Positions 1 to 11,727 are shown, numbered from the stretch's first letter. The stretch: 64,000 nucleotides of DNA from an uncultured Eggerthella sp. (GCA_902464295.1 CABQIW010000003.1:1-64000), one strand, 5' to 3'. A program made the numbers and translations. Notes: generated by a model from the sequence alone, not told the origin.

Positions 1-212
1 ATCGTTTTTCACGTTTTTACACATTTTCTTAATAAATTGTTGAAAAAGCTGAAAATACAAGATGAAAAGGTAATAAAAAGCAGAAATACAATGAAACCTA
101 AGTTGAATCTTGTCGATATTTACCTAAAGGACCCTATATATTCACTTAAACACGTATTATTATGTGAAAACTCGTGAAAAAAATTGGAAAGGCTCAAGGA
201 GCAGCCATTACC
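1..212. other. AT-rich stretch before the first gene
   Basis: This stretch is AT-rich and holds no gene I can support. It has T-rich runs and a TTTTACACA element near position 16 that loosely resembles a DnaA box. It may be the edge of a larger origin region that continues before the window, but nothing here is decisive. Confidence 0.4.
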
Positions 213-1052
213 ATGGATAAACCTCAAGATAGACCTATCAGTACGAACGGAGGGATCGACCCCTACGGTTCAATCGATAGGTCCGCTTCTTCAGCAAAGC
301 AAGGAAATGCTATAAACCCTGAGACTGATCCATCCGATTTCAATTACGACTATATCGACACGATCGCATGCGTAGCTATCTATGACACGCTCACCAGTAC
401 GCCTCAGATCATTCAGATCCCAGGTGGTCCAACGCATCAATTCATCGAGAATATCGCTTCAACCACGTATAAAGAAGCACAACAACGAGGCGGTATGATC
501 CCTTATACGGTTATTCGCGAGGTCACGGAGAACTTCATCCATGCTAATTTCAGCGAACCGGTCGTCTCTATTTTCGATAAGGGCAACACCATCCGTTTTG
601 CTGACCAGGGCCCAGGAATCCAAGATAAAGACCGTGCTCAAGAGCCAGGATTCACTTCTGCAAGCGAACCGATGAAGAAATACATTCGTGGTGTTGGATC
701 TGGACTTCCATTAGTGAAAGAAGTACTGAGCTTTTCCCATGGCACTATCAAGATCGAAGATAATATCGGACAAGGATCCGTAGTGACCATCTCTCTTTTA
801 CGTGATCTGAATAATCTAGAGCAACCTCAAACAATTGAACTTCCTTCATTGACCGACAATGATAAGAAGGTATTGCTTACCCTTATGCCCCATAATCAAC
901 TAGGCGTTACTGATATCCACAATGAAACAGGTATGCCGAATGCAAGCATTCATGCATCTTTCAAAAAGCTTGAAGGAGCAGGTATTTTAGAGAAAATCGG
1001 CAAAAAAAGACAACTTACGAACGAGGGAAGGCAAATCACGCTTTCGCTCTAA
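213..1052 (+). CDS. GHKL-type ATP-binding protein with C-terminal winged helix
   Basis: A 279-residue protein. The centre carries the histidine-kinase-like ATPase signatures: an N-box (EVTENFIHANF), a G1 box (DQGPGI) and a G2 box (GVGSGLPLVKEV) followed by GQGSVVTISL. No phosphoacceptor histidine domain or membrane segment is visible, so it resembles an anti-sigma-type kinase or stand-alone GHKL ATPase rather than a sensor kinase. The last 70 residues look like a MarR-like winged helix (DIHNETGMPNASIHASFKKLE, then a wing rich in Lys and Arg). I chose ATG 213 because AAGGAG lies 11 bases upstream; a GTG at 174 in the same frame has no ribosome-binding site. It lies directly upstream of dnaA in the same direction. 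Function unknown; a DNA-binding regulator is an inference. Confidence 0.75.
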   Translation: MDKPQDRPISTNGGIDPYGSIDRSASSAKQGNAINPETDPSDFNYDYIDTIACVAIYDTLTSTPQIIQIPGGPTHQFIENIASTTYKEAQQRGGMIPYTVIREVTENFIHANFSEPVVSIFDKGNTIRFADQGPGIQDKDRAQEPGFTSASEPMKKYIRGVGSGLPLVKEVLSFSHGTIKIEDNIGQGSVVTISLLRDLNNLEQPQTIELPSLTDNDKKVLLTLMPHNQLGVTDIHNETGMPNASIHASFKKLEGAGILEKIGKKRQLTNEGRQITLSL

Positions 1053-1070
1053 ATTCCGATCTTCTCTTAC

Positions 1071-1121
1071 TTTTCCACAATTACTTGCTAAGATAAAACC
1101 CCATCTTAGACATGTGGAAAA
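1071..1121 (+). promoter_or_regulatory. dnaA promoter flanked by inverted DnaA boxes
   Basis: TTTTCCACA (1071-1079) and its inverted copy TGTGGAAAA (1113-1121) flank an extended -10 element, TGC-TAAGAT (1086-1094). TAAGAT also forms an inverted repeat with ATCTTA (1103-1108) across the expected start of transcription. The two boxes differ from the DnaA consensus TTATNCACA at one base. The layout suggests that DnaA represses its own gene, as known in other bacteria; that is inference here. Confidence 0.6.
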
Positions 1122-1133
1122 GAAAGGAAGGAC

Positions 1134-2744
1134 ATGGATATCCAAGAAGTTTGGGATAAGCTCATCTCAACTATCAAGAGCTATCCAGGTGTTAATCCTT
1201 CTCAGCTCGATGCTTTTTTCTCTCGCATTCAAATCCAGGCAGTTAGTCCTGGTTTCATCATGCTCACCTCGTGCACGGCATTCGTGAAAGAATGGGTAGA
1301 ACGACACTATATGAAAGATATCCAGCGTGCGCTCGAAGATATCTATCATGTTGAATTCTTTGTTCAGATCGAAGTTGATACCACTGCTGAAGAGGCAGAA
1401 GGAACTAATGGAGAGAATGCACAACAAACATCGAATCCTCCTTCTGAGCAGCATATACCAAGCACAGCTACACTTTCGGAAGCAAGTTCACAACCAAACA
1501 CTCCAGCTTTGCTTTCGAATCAGCCAAGCATTTCAAACCCGATTGAGAACCCTTCTTCGTTGAATTCATCAGGTTTGGTCGGCAGTGCTGTGGTATCACA
1601 AGAAGCTTCGTCTCCGTCAGCTCCTCAGATACCTCCTGTTTCACCTGATCAAACGAATGTAGATCAACGATCATCTTCAAGCGATCCATCAGCTCGGTTA
1701 TTGACGTTCGATTCGTTCGTTATTGGAGATTCGAATCGCCTTGCTTACGCGATGGCAACTGAAGTTGCTGAACGACCAGGAACATCGAACCTCAATCCAT
1801 TGTTTATCTATGGACGAAGCGGAGTGGGTAAAACTCACTTGATGTGCGCGATCAAGAATTACATTGACGAACAGTATCCTAATCTGAACGTACTCTATAT
1901 CGACTCGAATGAATTAGCAGAACGTTATACTGAAGCCGCACGCGAGAAATCCGTCGATAAGTCTTCCTTCAAGAACTTCGATAACTTCCTCAAAAACGCT
2001 GATGTATTGCTTGTCGATGATATTCAAAACCTCCAAAGCTCTCCTGGCACGCTTGGAATCTTGTTCCGCATCTTCAATGCGAACATCAACCAAGGAAAGC
2101 AATTCGTATTCAGCGCTGATCGTGCGCCGAAGAATATTGATCTAGATGAGCGTTATACCTCTCGTTTCAATTCAGGTGCAACGATCGACATCCAACCAGC
2201 CGATCATGAAACGAAGCGTGGCATCATCAAGAACTTCGTTCAGCAATATCAGCAGGACGAAGACTTTAATTTCGAACTTTCTGACGAGATCTTGGATTAC
2301 GTGGTTGAGCACTCCGGTACGAATATTCGTGAACTGAAGAGCGCTATCACGAATGTGATGTATGCCGTCAAGATGAAGGGCGAGAACAGCGTTACCACTC
2401 AAGATGTAAAGGATATGCTGGCCAATCATTTCATCAACGAGACCGGTACTCGTTTCACGATAGAAACGATCCAAGCTGCAGTTGAAGACTTCTATAAAGT
2501 TTCACATGCCGATCTTGTAAGCAAAAGTCGAAGCCGATCGATCGCACACCCCCGTCATGTTGCGGTCTATCTTGCGCGCGAACTGGTGAACACCACCTAT
2601 AAGGATATTGGCAAAGCGTTCAATCGCGATCACTCCACTATCATGCATTCATTCGACCTTATCGAAAAGGGCCTGAATGAAGACAGGAACCTACGTGAAG
2701 AGATCGAAGCGATCCGAGGAATGTTGCGTTCGAAAGAATACTAA
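1134..2744 (+). CDS. dnaA: Chromosomal replication initiator protein DnaA
   Basis: DnaA binds DnaA boxes at oriC, melts the origin and loads the helicase. The 536-residue protein has the four usual parts: an N-terminal interaction domain (about 1-80), a long Ser/Pro/Gln-rich linker (about 85-188), an AAA+ domain with Walker A GRSGVGKT (227-234) and Walker B VLLVDDIQ, and a C-terminal DNA-binding domain with the signature DHSTIMHS. The linker is long, as is common in actinobacteria. ATG 1134 follows AAAGGAAGG. The gene is followed by oriC and then dnaN, the usual order. Confidence 0.98.
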   Translation: MDIQEVWDKLISTIKSYPGVNPSQLDAFFSRIQIQAVSPGFIMLTSCTAFVKEWVERHYMKDIQRALEDIYHVEFFVQIEVDTTAEEAEGTNGENAQQTSNPPSEQHIPSTATLSEASSQPNTPALLSNQPSISNPIENPSSLNSSGLVGSAVVSQEASSPSAPQIPPVSPDQTNVDQRSSSSDPSARLLTFDSFVIGDSNRLAYAMATEVAERPGTSNLNPLFIYGRSGVGKTHLMCAIKNYIDEQYPNLNVLYIDSNELAERYTEAAREKSVDKSSFKNFDNFLKNADVLLVDDIQNLQSSPGTLGILFRIFNANINQGKQFVFSADRAPKNIDLDERYTSRFNSGATIDIQPADHETKRGIIKNFVQQYQQDEDFNFELSDEILDYVVEHSGTNIRELKSAITNVMYAVKMKGENSVTTQDVKDMLANHFINETGTRFTIETIQAAVEDFYKVSHADLVSKSRSRSIAHPRHVAVYLARELVNTTYKDIGKAFNRDHSTIMHSFDLIEKGLNEDRNLREEIEAIRGMLRSKEY

Positions 2745-3265
2745 ACGCACCTTCGCGACAGATTTATCAAATTACCCTTGTTAGAAATGGTCGAGAGACC
2801 ACTCACGGCACTATTTCTTCATAAATGAAAAAGTTTTTTAGTGCATAAGCGGTTGAAATGTCATATCAAAACATGTCTGAAACTAAGGGGAACATAAGGA
2901 TAAGTTTTTCGACTGCTTTTCCTTGTGGAAAACGAAAGCATTTCTCAACAAGATATTCCTCTTCTGTTTTTCATGGTTCACCAGCAGAAAACTTCGTTAT
3001 TCACATTTCAACCATGCCTATTACTATTACTACTGAGATTTATTTATAAAAAAAAGATTAAATAGAAGAAGGCTTTTTCGTGGCGTAATTTTCGTTCGTG
3101 CGGAATGGAAGAGCAAGCTATAATCAAACCGTTCTCAGTTGCCGATCTTGAATGCTCAACGGTAACTTCTTGAACAGAAACCGTTATCAAGCGATGTTCG
3201 CATATCAGATTATCTTTGGTATTCAGTGAAACATTGCTCGTTAGATAAGAATGTGAGTTCACTCT
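2745..3265 (+). other. Replication origin (oriC) between dnaA and dnaN
   Basis: A gene-free 520-bp stretch. It contains a perfect DnaA box TTATTCACA (2997-3005), a 12-bp spacer, then CTA-TTA-CTA-TTA-CTA (3018-3032), which on the other strand is five DnaA-trio units, then an A/T-rich tract to about 3063. That order (box, spacer, trios, AT-rich unwinding element) matches the basal unwinding system described for Bacillus subtilis. A further box-like site TGTGGAAAA lies at 2924-2932. A TATAAT at 3119-3124 is a likely -10 for dnaN. No open reading frame here looks real. Confidence 0.8.
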
Positions 3266-4363
3266 ATGAAGGTAAGCGTCAATCAATCTGAACTATCTCG
3301 AGCTCTTGCTACCGTGGTCAAAGGATCTTCAAGCCGTTCAACGCTATCGATCCTTTCAGGGATCTTGATTCAAGCACGTGATGGTGAGATCGTTCTCCAA
3401 ACAACCGATCTTAAGCTTTCGATCAGGATCATTTTGCCGGCGTTGGTGGAGGAAGCAGGAGATACGGTCGTTCCTGCAAAGCTATTCAGCGATATTGTGA
3501 AGAATCTTCCCGATATGGCAGTGAGCATTACGACCAATGATCAAACAGCAACGATCTTCTGCAATAACACTACGTATTCCCTCAAAACGCTGAATCCTCT
3601 CGATTTTCCTCTGTTTCCTGAGGTTGAAGCAGAACAAGAGATCTCATTTCCCTTTGACACCTTTGCTTCGATGGTGAAGAGCACGGCTAAAACGGTTTCG
3701 CGTGATGAAAGCCATCCTGTTCTCACTGGTGTTCTCATCACTCAAGCAGAGAACACGCTCAAGATGGTTGCTACCGATTCCTATCGTCTTGCGGTAGCTG
3801 AGGTTGAGCTCGATTCTATGCCCCCTCGTGAATTCGAAGCGGTAGTGGCAGGCACTTTCTTGCAAGATATCATCGCATTGCCCTCGAGTTCGGATCCGGT
3901 GACCCTTGCCTTCAACGACAATCAGATCGTTGTTACCTATCACAATGCAACCTTCATCAATCGCCGCATCGAAGGGGTGTTCCCGAACTATAAGCAGCTT
4001 CTCTCAACGGATTTCACGACGAAGATCAAGCTTTCTCGTACTGAACTTATGGATGCGATTCGTCGTGTTTCCCTATTGAGCAATAAAGTTTCTCCTGTTC
4101 AAATATCAGTCGATGCTGAAGCGGGAGTGATCACCCTCATTTCAACTTCCCAAGATGTGGGCAATGCGCAAGAATCGCTTGTCTGCGATGTTGAAGGTGC
4201 ATCGATCGATATCGCTTTCAATTATTCATTCATGCTCGATGGACTCTCTTCTATCAAGACCGATGAGATATCTTTCAATCTATTAGGTGAGATGAAGCCC
4301 GGTATTATCGAGGCATTAGGAGACGAACAGTTCCTCTATCTCATCATGCCTGTGCGCTTCTAG
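3266..4363 (+). CDS. dnaN: DNA polymerase III beta subunit (sliding clamp)
   Basis: The beta clamp encircles DNA as a ring-shaped dimer and tethers polymerase III. The 365-residue length and the start MKVSVNQSELSRALATVVKG fit the family, with three repeated clamp folds and the C-terminal hydrophobic end LIMPVRF that closes the clamp. Placement between oriC and recF is the standard order. ATG 3266 has only a weak ribosome-binding site; a TATAAT 140 bp upstream suggests its own promoter. Confidence 0.97.
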   Translation: MKVSVNQSELSRALATVVKGSSSRSTLSILSGILIQARDGEIVLQTTDLKLSIRIILPALVEEAGDTVVPAKLFSDIVKNLPDMAVSITTNDQTATIFCNNTTYSLKTLNPLDFPLFPEVEAEQEISFPFDTFASMVKSTAKTVSRDESHPVLTGVLITQAENTLKMVATDSYRLAVAEVELDSMPPREFEAVVAGTFLQDIIALPSSSDPVTLAFNDNQIVVTYHNATFINRRIEGVFPNYKQLLSTDFTTKIKLSRTELMDAIRRVSLLSNKVSPVQISVDAEAGVITLISTSQDVGNAQESLVCDVEGASIDIAFNYSFMLDGLSSIKTDEISFNLLGEMKPGIIEALGDEQFLYLIMPVRF

Positions 4364-4420
4364 AACGTTTTACCTACGCTATTTCACTCAACAAGAGTAT
4401 GAACAGGTAATATTCCGTTC

Positions 4421-5548
4421 ATGGGATTGAAGATTCAACAGATTCATTATCGTAATTTCCGTAACTACGATAATTACGAGCTTACTGATATTGGTGATGT
4501 TACGTTGTTCGTTGGACCGAACGCGATCGGGAAGACGAATCTGGTCGAGGGAATCCAGCTCATAACCGCTTTCAATTCTTTCCGTAACTCTAAGACAGAG
4601 CATCTCGTACGGTTCGGAGAAGATTCTTCTTTTGTAAGAGCAGTGCTTGTCGATGGGGTTCGCAAGCTTGATATCGATTTCACTATCCATGAAGGAAAAC
4701 GCTCGTTCTCACTGAATGGAAAACGGAAGCGGATCAAGAATTTGCGCGGTATTCTCCCTTCAGTGGTCTTTTCGCCTGATGATCTGAACTTCATCAAAGG
4801 GTCTCAAAGCATCAAGCGCGCTGAGATCGACAACCTCGGGTCCCAACTCTCAGCGAACTACAGCAATGTGCGTCATGATTACGAACGTATCCTCAAGCAG
4901 AAGAACCGGTATCTCAAGGAAGATACGACGCACACGTTCCTTGAGAGCGTTAATGAAGTGCTCACTACGATCGGCTCCCAGTTCTATGTATTGCGTACCC
5001 GGCTTGTTCAAGAGCTCATTCCTTATATCAAGACCTACTATGCGGAGCTCTGTGTTGGTAGGGAAGAAGTCTCGATCGCATATATCCCTTCATGGTTGAA
5101 ATATGAGGATCCCTCACTTCAAGAGCTTATAGATTCTCAGCTTTCTCGAGATGAAGTGAAAGAGCAGCTTGATACGGTGATCGAACGAGAGTTCTCTCGC
5201 GAACATCAGCGAAGGCTTTCTTTATTCGGCCCTCATGCAGACCAGATCGTATTTCTTATCAATGGCAAAGATGCAAGCCATTTTGCAAGCCAAGGCCAGC
5301 AACGATCGCTCGTTTTGAGCTATAAGATGGCAGAAGTCGCACTTTTGCGCGATCGCTTGAATCAAACCCCCGTGCTCTTGCTCGATGATGTGATGTCAGA
5401 GCTTGATGAACAGCGCCGTACTCAACTGATCAAGGTGATATCCCAGGATATTCAAACCTTCATCACCTCAACGAATCTTTCCTATTTCGACGATGAGTTC
5501 CTTTTGAATGCTGAGATCATCGAGTTATCTCAAGAAGGGGAGAGGTGA
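4421..5548 (+). CDS. recF: DNA replication and repair protein RecF
   Basis: RecF is an SMC/ABC-like ATPase that helps load RecA at single-strand gaps with RecO and RecR. The 375-residue protein has Walker A GPNAIGKTN near residue 33, an ABC-like signature (SQGQQRSLVLSYK) and Walker B VLLLDDVMSELDEQR near the C-terminus. It follows dnaN and is followed after one base by the DciA-like gene, so the two are probably co-translated. Confidence 0.96.
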   Translation: MGLKIQQIHYRNFRNYDNYELTDIGDVTLFVGPNAIGKTNLVEGIQLITAFNSFRNSKTEHLVRFGEDSSFVRAVLVDGVRKLDIDFTIHEGKRSFSLNGKRKRIKNLRGILPSVVFSPDDLNFIKGSQSIKRAEIDNLGSQLSANYSNVRHDYERILKQKNRYLKEDTTHTFLESVNEVLTTIGSQFYVLRTRLVQELIPYIKTYYAELCVGREEVSIAYIPSWLKYEDPSLQELIDSQLSRDEVKEQLDTVIEREFSREHQRRLSLFGPHADQIVFLINGKDASHFASQGQQRSLVLSYKMAEVALLRDRLNQTPVLLLDDVMSELDEQRRTQLIKVISQDIQTFITSTNLSYFDDEFLLNAEIIELSQEGER

Positions 5549-5549
5549 T

Positions 5550-6089
5550 ATGAAAGGATCGCAGACCCACGTTTCAAACTATATGAATGCCTTCTTCAAC
5601 CAGCTTCCCGAAGAGCAAAAGAAACGCGCACGTATCGATCGCAAGATTAAACAGGTGCATGCTCAATTCGCCGCCTGTGTTGATGAGTTCATCCTCGAAC
5701 ATATCAATTCGGTCTATATGACTAAAGAAGAAGGCTCGGATCCTGGAGATGTTTCTCGTGAAACACATCAGATACTTACTGTTTACGTTGATAATTCCCT
5801 GGTAGCAGCAGAACTCAATGCGCAGCGGGAATTGGTCATTCTAAAATATCGCGAGCAATTCGACGTGAAGGTGGATAGATTCGATATTAAAATATCGTGC
5901 GGTGCGTACCGAGAAAACTATCCTTTCAAGAAGCCGCAATATCAAAAAAATTTACCCACCCCTCACAAGCTAACTGCCGAAGAAGAACGAGAGATAGAGA
6001 CGCGCGTCTCTGGTATCGAAGATAAAGATATTCGCGAATCCTTTCGGCGTGTTCTAAAAGCGACTAAAGAACACCCCCTTAAAAATTAA
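5550..6089 (+). CDS. DciA-like (DUF721) protein
   Basis: A 179-residue protein of the DUF721/DciA family, which in bacteria lacking DnaC/DnaI helps load the DnaB helicase. The recognisable part is the strand-helix-strand core around LTVYVDNSLVAAELNAQREL and VILKYREQF. The stop codon of recF ends at 5548 and ATG 5550 follows GAAGGGGAGAGG, a strong ribosome-binding site; an in-frame start 42 bp further up would overlap recF. The recF-DUF721-gyrB order is typical of actinobacteria. The link to helicase loading is known for the family, not shown here. Confidence 0.85.
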   Translation: MKGSQTHVSNYMNAFFNQLPEEQKKRARIDRKIKQVHAQFAACVDEFILEHINSVYMTKEEGSDPGDVSRETHQILTVYVDNSLVAAELNAQRELVILKYREQFDVKVDRFDIKISCGAYRENYPFKKPQYQKNLPTPHKLTAEEEREIETRVSGIEDKDIRESFRRVLKATKEHPLKN

Positions 6090-6140
6090 GTATTTTCTCA
6101 AAAATATCGATATACCCGCTCATACGCGCTTACAACCTCT

Positions 6141-6193
6141 TGTGGATATATCATAAGTAGAGGTACATAAACCACCATATTTTGTGGTAGAAT
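6141..6193 (+). promoter_or_regulatory. Putative gyrB promoter region with DnaA-like box
   Basis: TGG-TAGAAT (6185-6193) is a good extended -10. It overlaps a short inverted repeat ACCAC (6171-6175) / GTGGT (6184-6188). TGTGGATAT (6141-6149) is one base from a DnaA box. No good -35 is visible. These point to a promoter for gyrB, with possible DnaA input. Confidence 0.45.
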
Positions 6194-6252
6194 GAGCTGC
6201 TGTTCATAGGAGCGTTCTGTGTGCTTCTTCATACCAATAAAACGCTGTTTAA

Positions 6253-8205
<1,953 letters not shown>

Positions 8206-8276
8206 GAGCGCAGCTCTTCACGAGATTCCATCCGTTTTATTCATTTGTTAAAGAATGCCCTGGTTAAGGAGCTTTT

Positions 8277-10784
8277 GTGGCTGATAATAACGAAACAGAG
8301 GTCGAAGAGACCCAATCAAATATTCTTTCCGCTGAACTGAGCAAGGAGATGCGCACATCGTTTCTTGAGTACTCGATGAGCGTTATCGTTTCTCGTGCAC
8401 TGCCTGATGTGCGCGATGGCTTGAAGCCCGTTCATCGTCGTATCCTCTACGCGATGAATGAAAGTGGCATCACGCCGCGCCGTCCGCATGCTAAGTCGGC
8501 ACGTACCGTTGGTGATGTTATCGGTAAATATCATCCCCATGGTGATACTGCGGTTTACGATACGATGGTCCGCTTGGCCCAATGGTTCTCGATGCGCGTT
8601 CCCCTGGTCGATGGCCATGGAAACTTCGGCTCGATCGACGGCGACTCAGCAGCTGCTATGCGTTATACCGAAGCTCGTCTCGATAAACCGGCGATGGAAC
8701 TGCTGCGTGACCTCGATAAAGAAACGGTCGATTTCCAGCCGAACTACGATGATTCGCTCGAAGAACCTGTTGTCCTGCCGGCGCGTTTCCCGAACCTGTT
8801 GGTCAATGGGTCTTCTGGTATCGCCGTTGGTATGGCGACGAATATCCCGCCGCATAACTTAGGCGAGACCATCGATGCTACCTGCATGATGCTCGACAAT
8901 CCTGATGTGACCACCGAAGAGCTCATGACCGTACTTCCCGGACCAGATTTCCCAACGGGTGCGATCATCATGGGTCGTGAAGGTATCAAAGAAGCCTACG
9001 AAACGGGCCGTGGAAGCCTTACGATCCGTTCGAAATGCCGTATCGAAGAAGGGAAGAACGGCAAGAGTTCGATCGTGATCTCTGAGATTCCCTACCAGGT
9101 GAATCGTACGAACTTGCTCAAGAAGATCGCCGATCTGGTGCGCGATAAGAAGCTGCCAGAGGTTTCGGCTGTTCACGATGCTGCGGATCGTAGTGGTATC
9201 GATATCATCATCGACCTCAAGCAAAATGCGATTCCGCAGGTCGTGCTGAATAAACTTTACAAGCATACGCAGCTGCAGGTTGGCTTTGGTTGCAACATGC
9301 TCGCGTTGGTGAATGGCGTTCCCCGCACGCTTTCCTTGAAGGAAATGCTGCATTATTACATTCTTCACCAGGAAGAAGTTATCGAGCGACGCACGCGCTA
9401 TGATCTGGCGAAGGCCGAAGCGCGCGCCCATATCTTAGAAGGTTTCGTCATCGCGCTTGACGATATCGATAAGGTGATCAACATCATCCGCTCTTCCGAA
9501 ACCGATGTTGAGGCTAAAGAGCGCTTGATGGAAGCATTCAAGCTTTCAGAAAAACAAAGCGAAGCGATCCTTGAGATGCGTCTGCGCCGTTTGACCGGAC
9601 TCGAGCGTGAGAAGATTGAGAATGAACTGGCTGAACTGCGTGAATCGATCGCCTATTACAAGCAACTCTTGAATGATACCGACATGGTCCATGGAGTCAT
9701 CAAAGACGAATTGCTCGAGATTAAGAGCCGTTACTCCACGCCGCGCAAGACGAAGATCACGGGCGCAGTGAAAGAGCTCGATGTTGAGGATCTTATTGCT
9801 GAAGAAGAGGTTGCGGTTACTGTTACGAAGGCCGGCTACATCAAGCGTTTGCCCGTTTCGACGTATCGCCAGCAAAAACGTGGCGGCAAAGGCATGCAGG
9901 GCGTGAACCTGAAAGAAAGTGACTTCGTTGAGCATCTCTTCATCGCCTCAACGCACGACTACATCTTGTTCTTCTCGAACAAGGGCAAGGTCTACCGCCT
10001 GAAAGTGTACGAGATCCCTGAGGCTTCACGTCATGCACGCGGTAATGCGATCGTGAATCTTTTGCCGTTCGAAAAGGGTGAGAAGGTTTCTGCGGTCATC
10101 GCTACGAAGGATTTCCCTGAAGACGAATATCTCATGTTCGCCACCGCTGGCGGCATGGTGAAGAAGACCGCCATGAAGCTTTACGATCGTACTCGTCGTG
10201 ATGGCTTGATCGCTATCAGCCTGAAAGATGGCGATGAGCTCATTTCCGTCCAGCGCGTTGCGACTGGTGAGAAGGTCATGATGGTCTCATCTGCTGGTAA
10301 GGCGATCCAATGGGATGAAGAAGAAGTGCGCGCGATGGGTCGTGACACACAAGGTGTACGTGGTATGAATGTTCAGGCTGATGCCAAAGTGTTGGGTATG
10401 GAGATCGTTCGCCCCGGTTCTGAACTGTTCGTGATCACCGAACGTGGGTATGGAAAACGAACTTCGGTCGAGGATTACCCCATTCATCATCGTGGCGGCC
10501 AGGGTGTGTTCACCATTACGATGACCGCGAAGAAAGGCCTGCTCGCAGCCATGAAGATCGTCGAAGAGAACGACGAGCTCATGATCATCACCGAGGAAGG
10601 CGTTGTGGTCCGTACGCCAGTCGAGGGCGTTTCGCAGCTTGGACGTTCTACCCAAGGCGTTCATATCATGAACGTTGCCGACAAAGACAAGGTAACAGCG
10701 GTAGCGGTTACTGAGAGCACCTCATCGAAAAAATCGAGCAAGAAAGAGGTTTCAGAAAACCAGACTTCGTTGCTCGATGAATAG
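8277..10784 (+). CDS. gyrA: DNA gyrase subunit A
   Basis: GyrA cuts and rejoins DNA and wraps it. The 835-residue protein has the breakage-reunion domain with the active-site Tyr in [10 protein letters not shown], and the beta-pinwheel C-terminal domain with the GyrA box QKRGGKG that separates gyrase from topoisomerase IV. The start is GTG 8277, five bases after AAGGAG. In the quinolone-resistance-determining region the sequence is [13 protein letters not shown]: Thr sits where E. coli has Ser83, while the Asp87 equivalent is kept. A Lys/Ser-rich tail ends the protein. Confidence 0.98.
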   Translation: MADNNETEVEETQSNILSAELSKEMRTSFLEYSMSVIVSRALPDVRDGLKPVHRRILYAMNESGITPRRPHAKSARTVGDVIGKYHPHGDTAVYDTMVRLAQWFSMRVPLVDGHGNFGSIDGDSAAAMRYTEARLDKPAMELLRDLDKETVDFQPNYDDSLEEPVVLPARFPNLLVNGSSGIAVGMATNIPPHNLGETIDATCMMLDNPDVTTEELMTVLPGPDFPTGAIIMGREGIKEAYETGRGSLTIRSKCRIEEGKNGKSSIVISEIPYQVNRTNLLKKIADLVRDKKLPEVSAVHDAADRSGIDIIIDLKQNAIPQVVLNKLYKHTQLQVGFGCNMLALVNGVPRTLSLKEMLHYYILHQEEVIERRTRYDLAKAEARAHILEGFVIALDDIDKVINIIRSSETDVEAKERLMEAFKLSEKQSEAILEMRLRRLTGLEREKIENELAELRESIAYYKQLLNDTDMVHGVIKDELLEIKSRYSTPRKTKITGAVKELDVEDLIAEEEVAVTVTKAGYIKRLPVSTYRQQKRGGKGMQGVNLKESDFVEHLFIASTHDYILFFSNKGKVYRLKVYEIPEASRHARGNAIVNLLPFEKGEKVSAVIATKDFPEDEYLMFATAGGMVKKTAMKLYDRTRRDGLIAISLKDGDELISVQRVATGEKVMMVSSAGKAIQWDEEEVRAMGRDTQGVRGMNVQADAKVLGMEIVRPGSELFVITERGYGKRTSVEDYPIHHRGGQGVFTITMTAKKGLLAAMKIVEENDELMIITEEGVVVRTPVEGVSQLGRSTQGVHIMNVADKDKVTAVAVTESTSSKKSSKKEVSENQTSLLDE

Positions 10785-10831
10785 CGACTCTTACACAGAA
10801 GCATAACAAGTGCTTCCTCGAAAATTTGCCG

Positions 10832-10880
10832 ATCGCCTTGGTGCTGGAAGTTATGGAGTGCCAAGGCGATTGTGTCTTTT
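10832..10880 (+). terminator. Putative terminator after gyrA
   Basis: A 10-bp perfect inverted repeat, ATCGCCTTGG (10832-10841) and CCAAGGCGAT (10861-10870), is followed by TGTGTCTTTT. The loop is long (19 bases) and the T-run is interrupted, so this is a moderate candidate. Confidence 0.55.
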
Positions 10881-10994
10881 CAGCTACGGCACAACCACAG
10901 AGATGTGTCTTTTTAAGGTTTGCGCTCTCGTATGAGAAAAAAACACCTAAGGTGAAGGTAGACCAGATAAGCACACGGGAATAAGAAGCACCTC

Positions 10995-11510
10995 ATGGTT
11001 CGTTGCTATATACAGACGCTCATCATCTCGCAGGCCGTTTCACCTTCGGTGCTTGTGCTGCGCCCGTATAGCGATGAGCCTGTTCAAGACACCTGTCGCG
11101 TGCTTCCCATCTGGATCGGGCTTACCGAAGCAACACAGATGGGGCTTGCAATCGAGAACATCCGCCTTCCACGTCCTGTTACCCATGACGTATTTCTCGA
11201 TGCACTCACGAACTTGAATACCTATGTCGATCATGTACTCATTGCAGGCGTGAAGAATGAAACGTTCTTCGTGCGACTCTATTTACGCCATCATGGAGAC
11301 CTCATCGACCTTGACGCGCGCCCAAGTGATGCGATCAATCTTGCGGTTCGTCAAAATGCGCCGATCTATATCGAAGAGGATGTGCTCGAGAAGGAATCGT
11401 ACCCGTTTATCATCAAGAAGAACCATATTTTGAACGAGAACGATATCGAGCAGTTCCATACCTTTATTAAGACGATCGAACCAGAAGACTTTGAAGAAGA
11501 GAAGGATTAA
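10995..11510 (+). CDS. Bifunctional nuclease domain (DUF151) protein
   Basis: A 171-residue protein of the BFN/DUF151 family. The conserved parts are the N-terminal strand with LVLRPYSDE, the LPIWIGLTEA segment, and the RPSDAINLAVRQNAPIYI segment near residue 115-133. Members have been assigned DNase/RNase activity, but for most bacterial members the role is unknown. It stands alone downstream of gyrA. The C-terminal 35 residues are acidic (EPEDFEEEKD). Confidence 0.85.
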   Translation: MVRCYIQTLIISQAVSPSVLVLRPYSDEPVQDTCRVLPIWIGLTEATQMGLAIENIRLPRPVTHDVFLDALTNLNTYVDHVLIAGVKNETFFVRLYLRHHGDLIDLDARPSDAINLAVRQNAPIYIEEDVLEKESYPFIIKKNHILNENDIEQFHTFIKTIEPEDFEEEKD

Positions 11511-11596
11511 ACTCCGCTCGCGCGTAAAATCTTCCATTTTCGAAAATAACTTGAAAAAAAGTGAGGGGTTTTATATATTAAATGGGCGCGATTTTC

Positions 11597-11673
<77 letters not shown>

Positions 11674-11683
11674 TTTTTTGTGG

Positions 11684-11727
11684 ATAAACACTCCACCGTG
11701 AGCCGAGTTAGCCGGTGGAGTGTTTAT
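11684..11727 (+). terminator. Strong hairpin after tRNA-Ile, containing a DnaA box
   Basis: A perfect 15-bp inverted repeat (11684-11698 with 11713-11727) with a 14-base loop follows the tRNA. The T-run is short (TTTATTAT), so it may be a terminator or an RNA-processing signal. A perfect DnaA box (TGTGGATAA, 11679-11687) overlaps its left foot. Confidence 0.6.
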
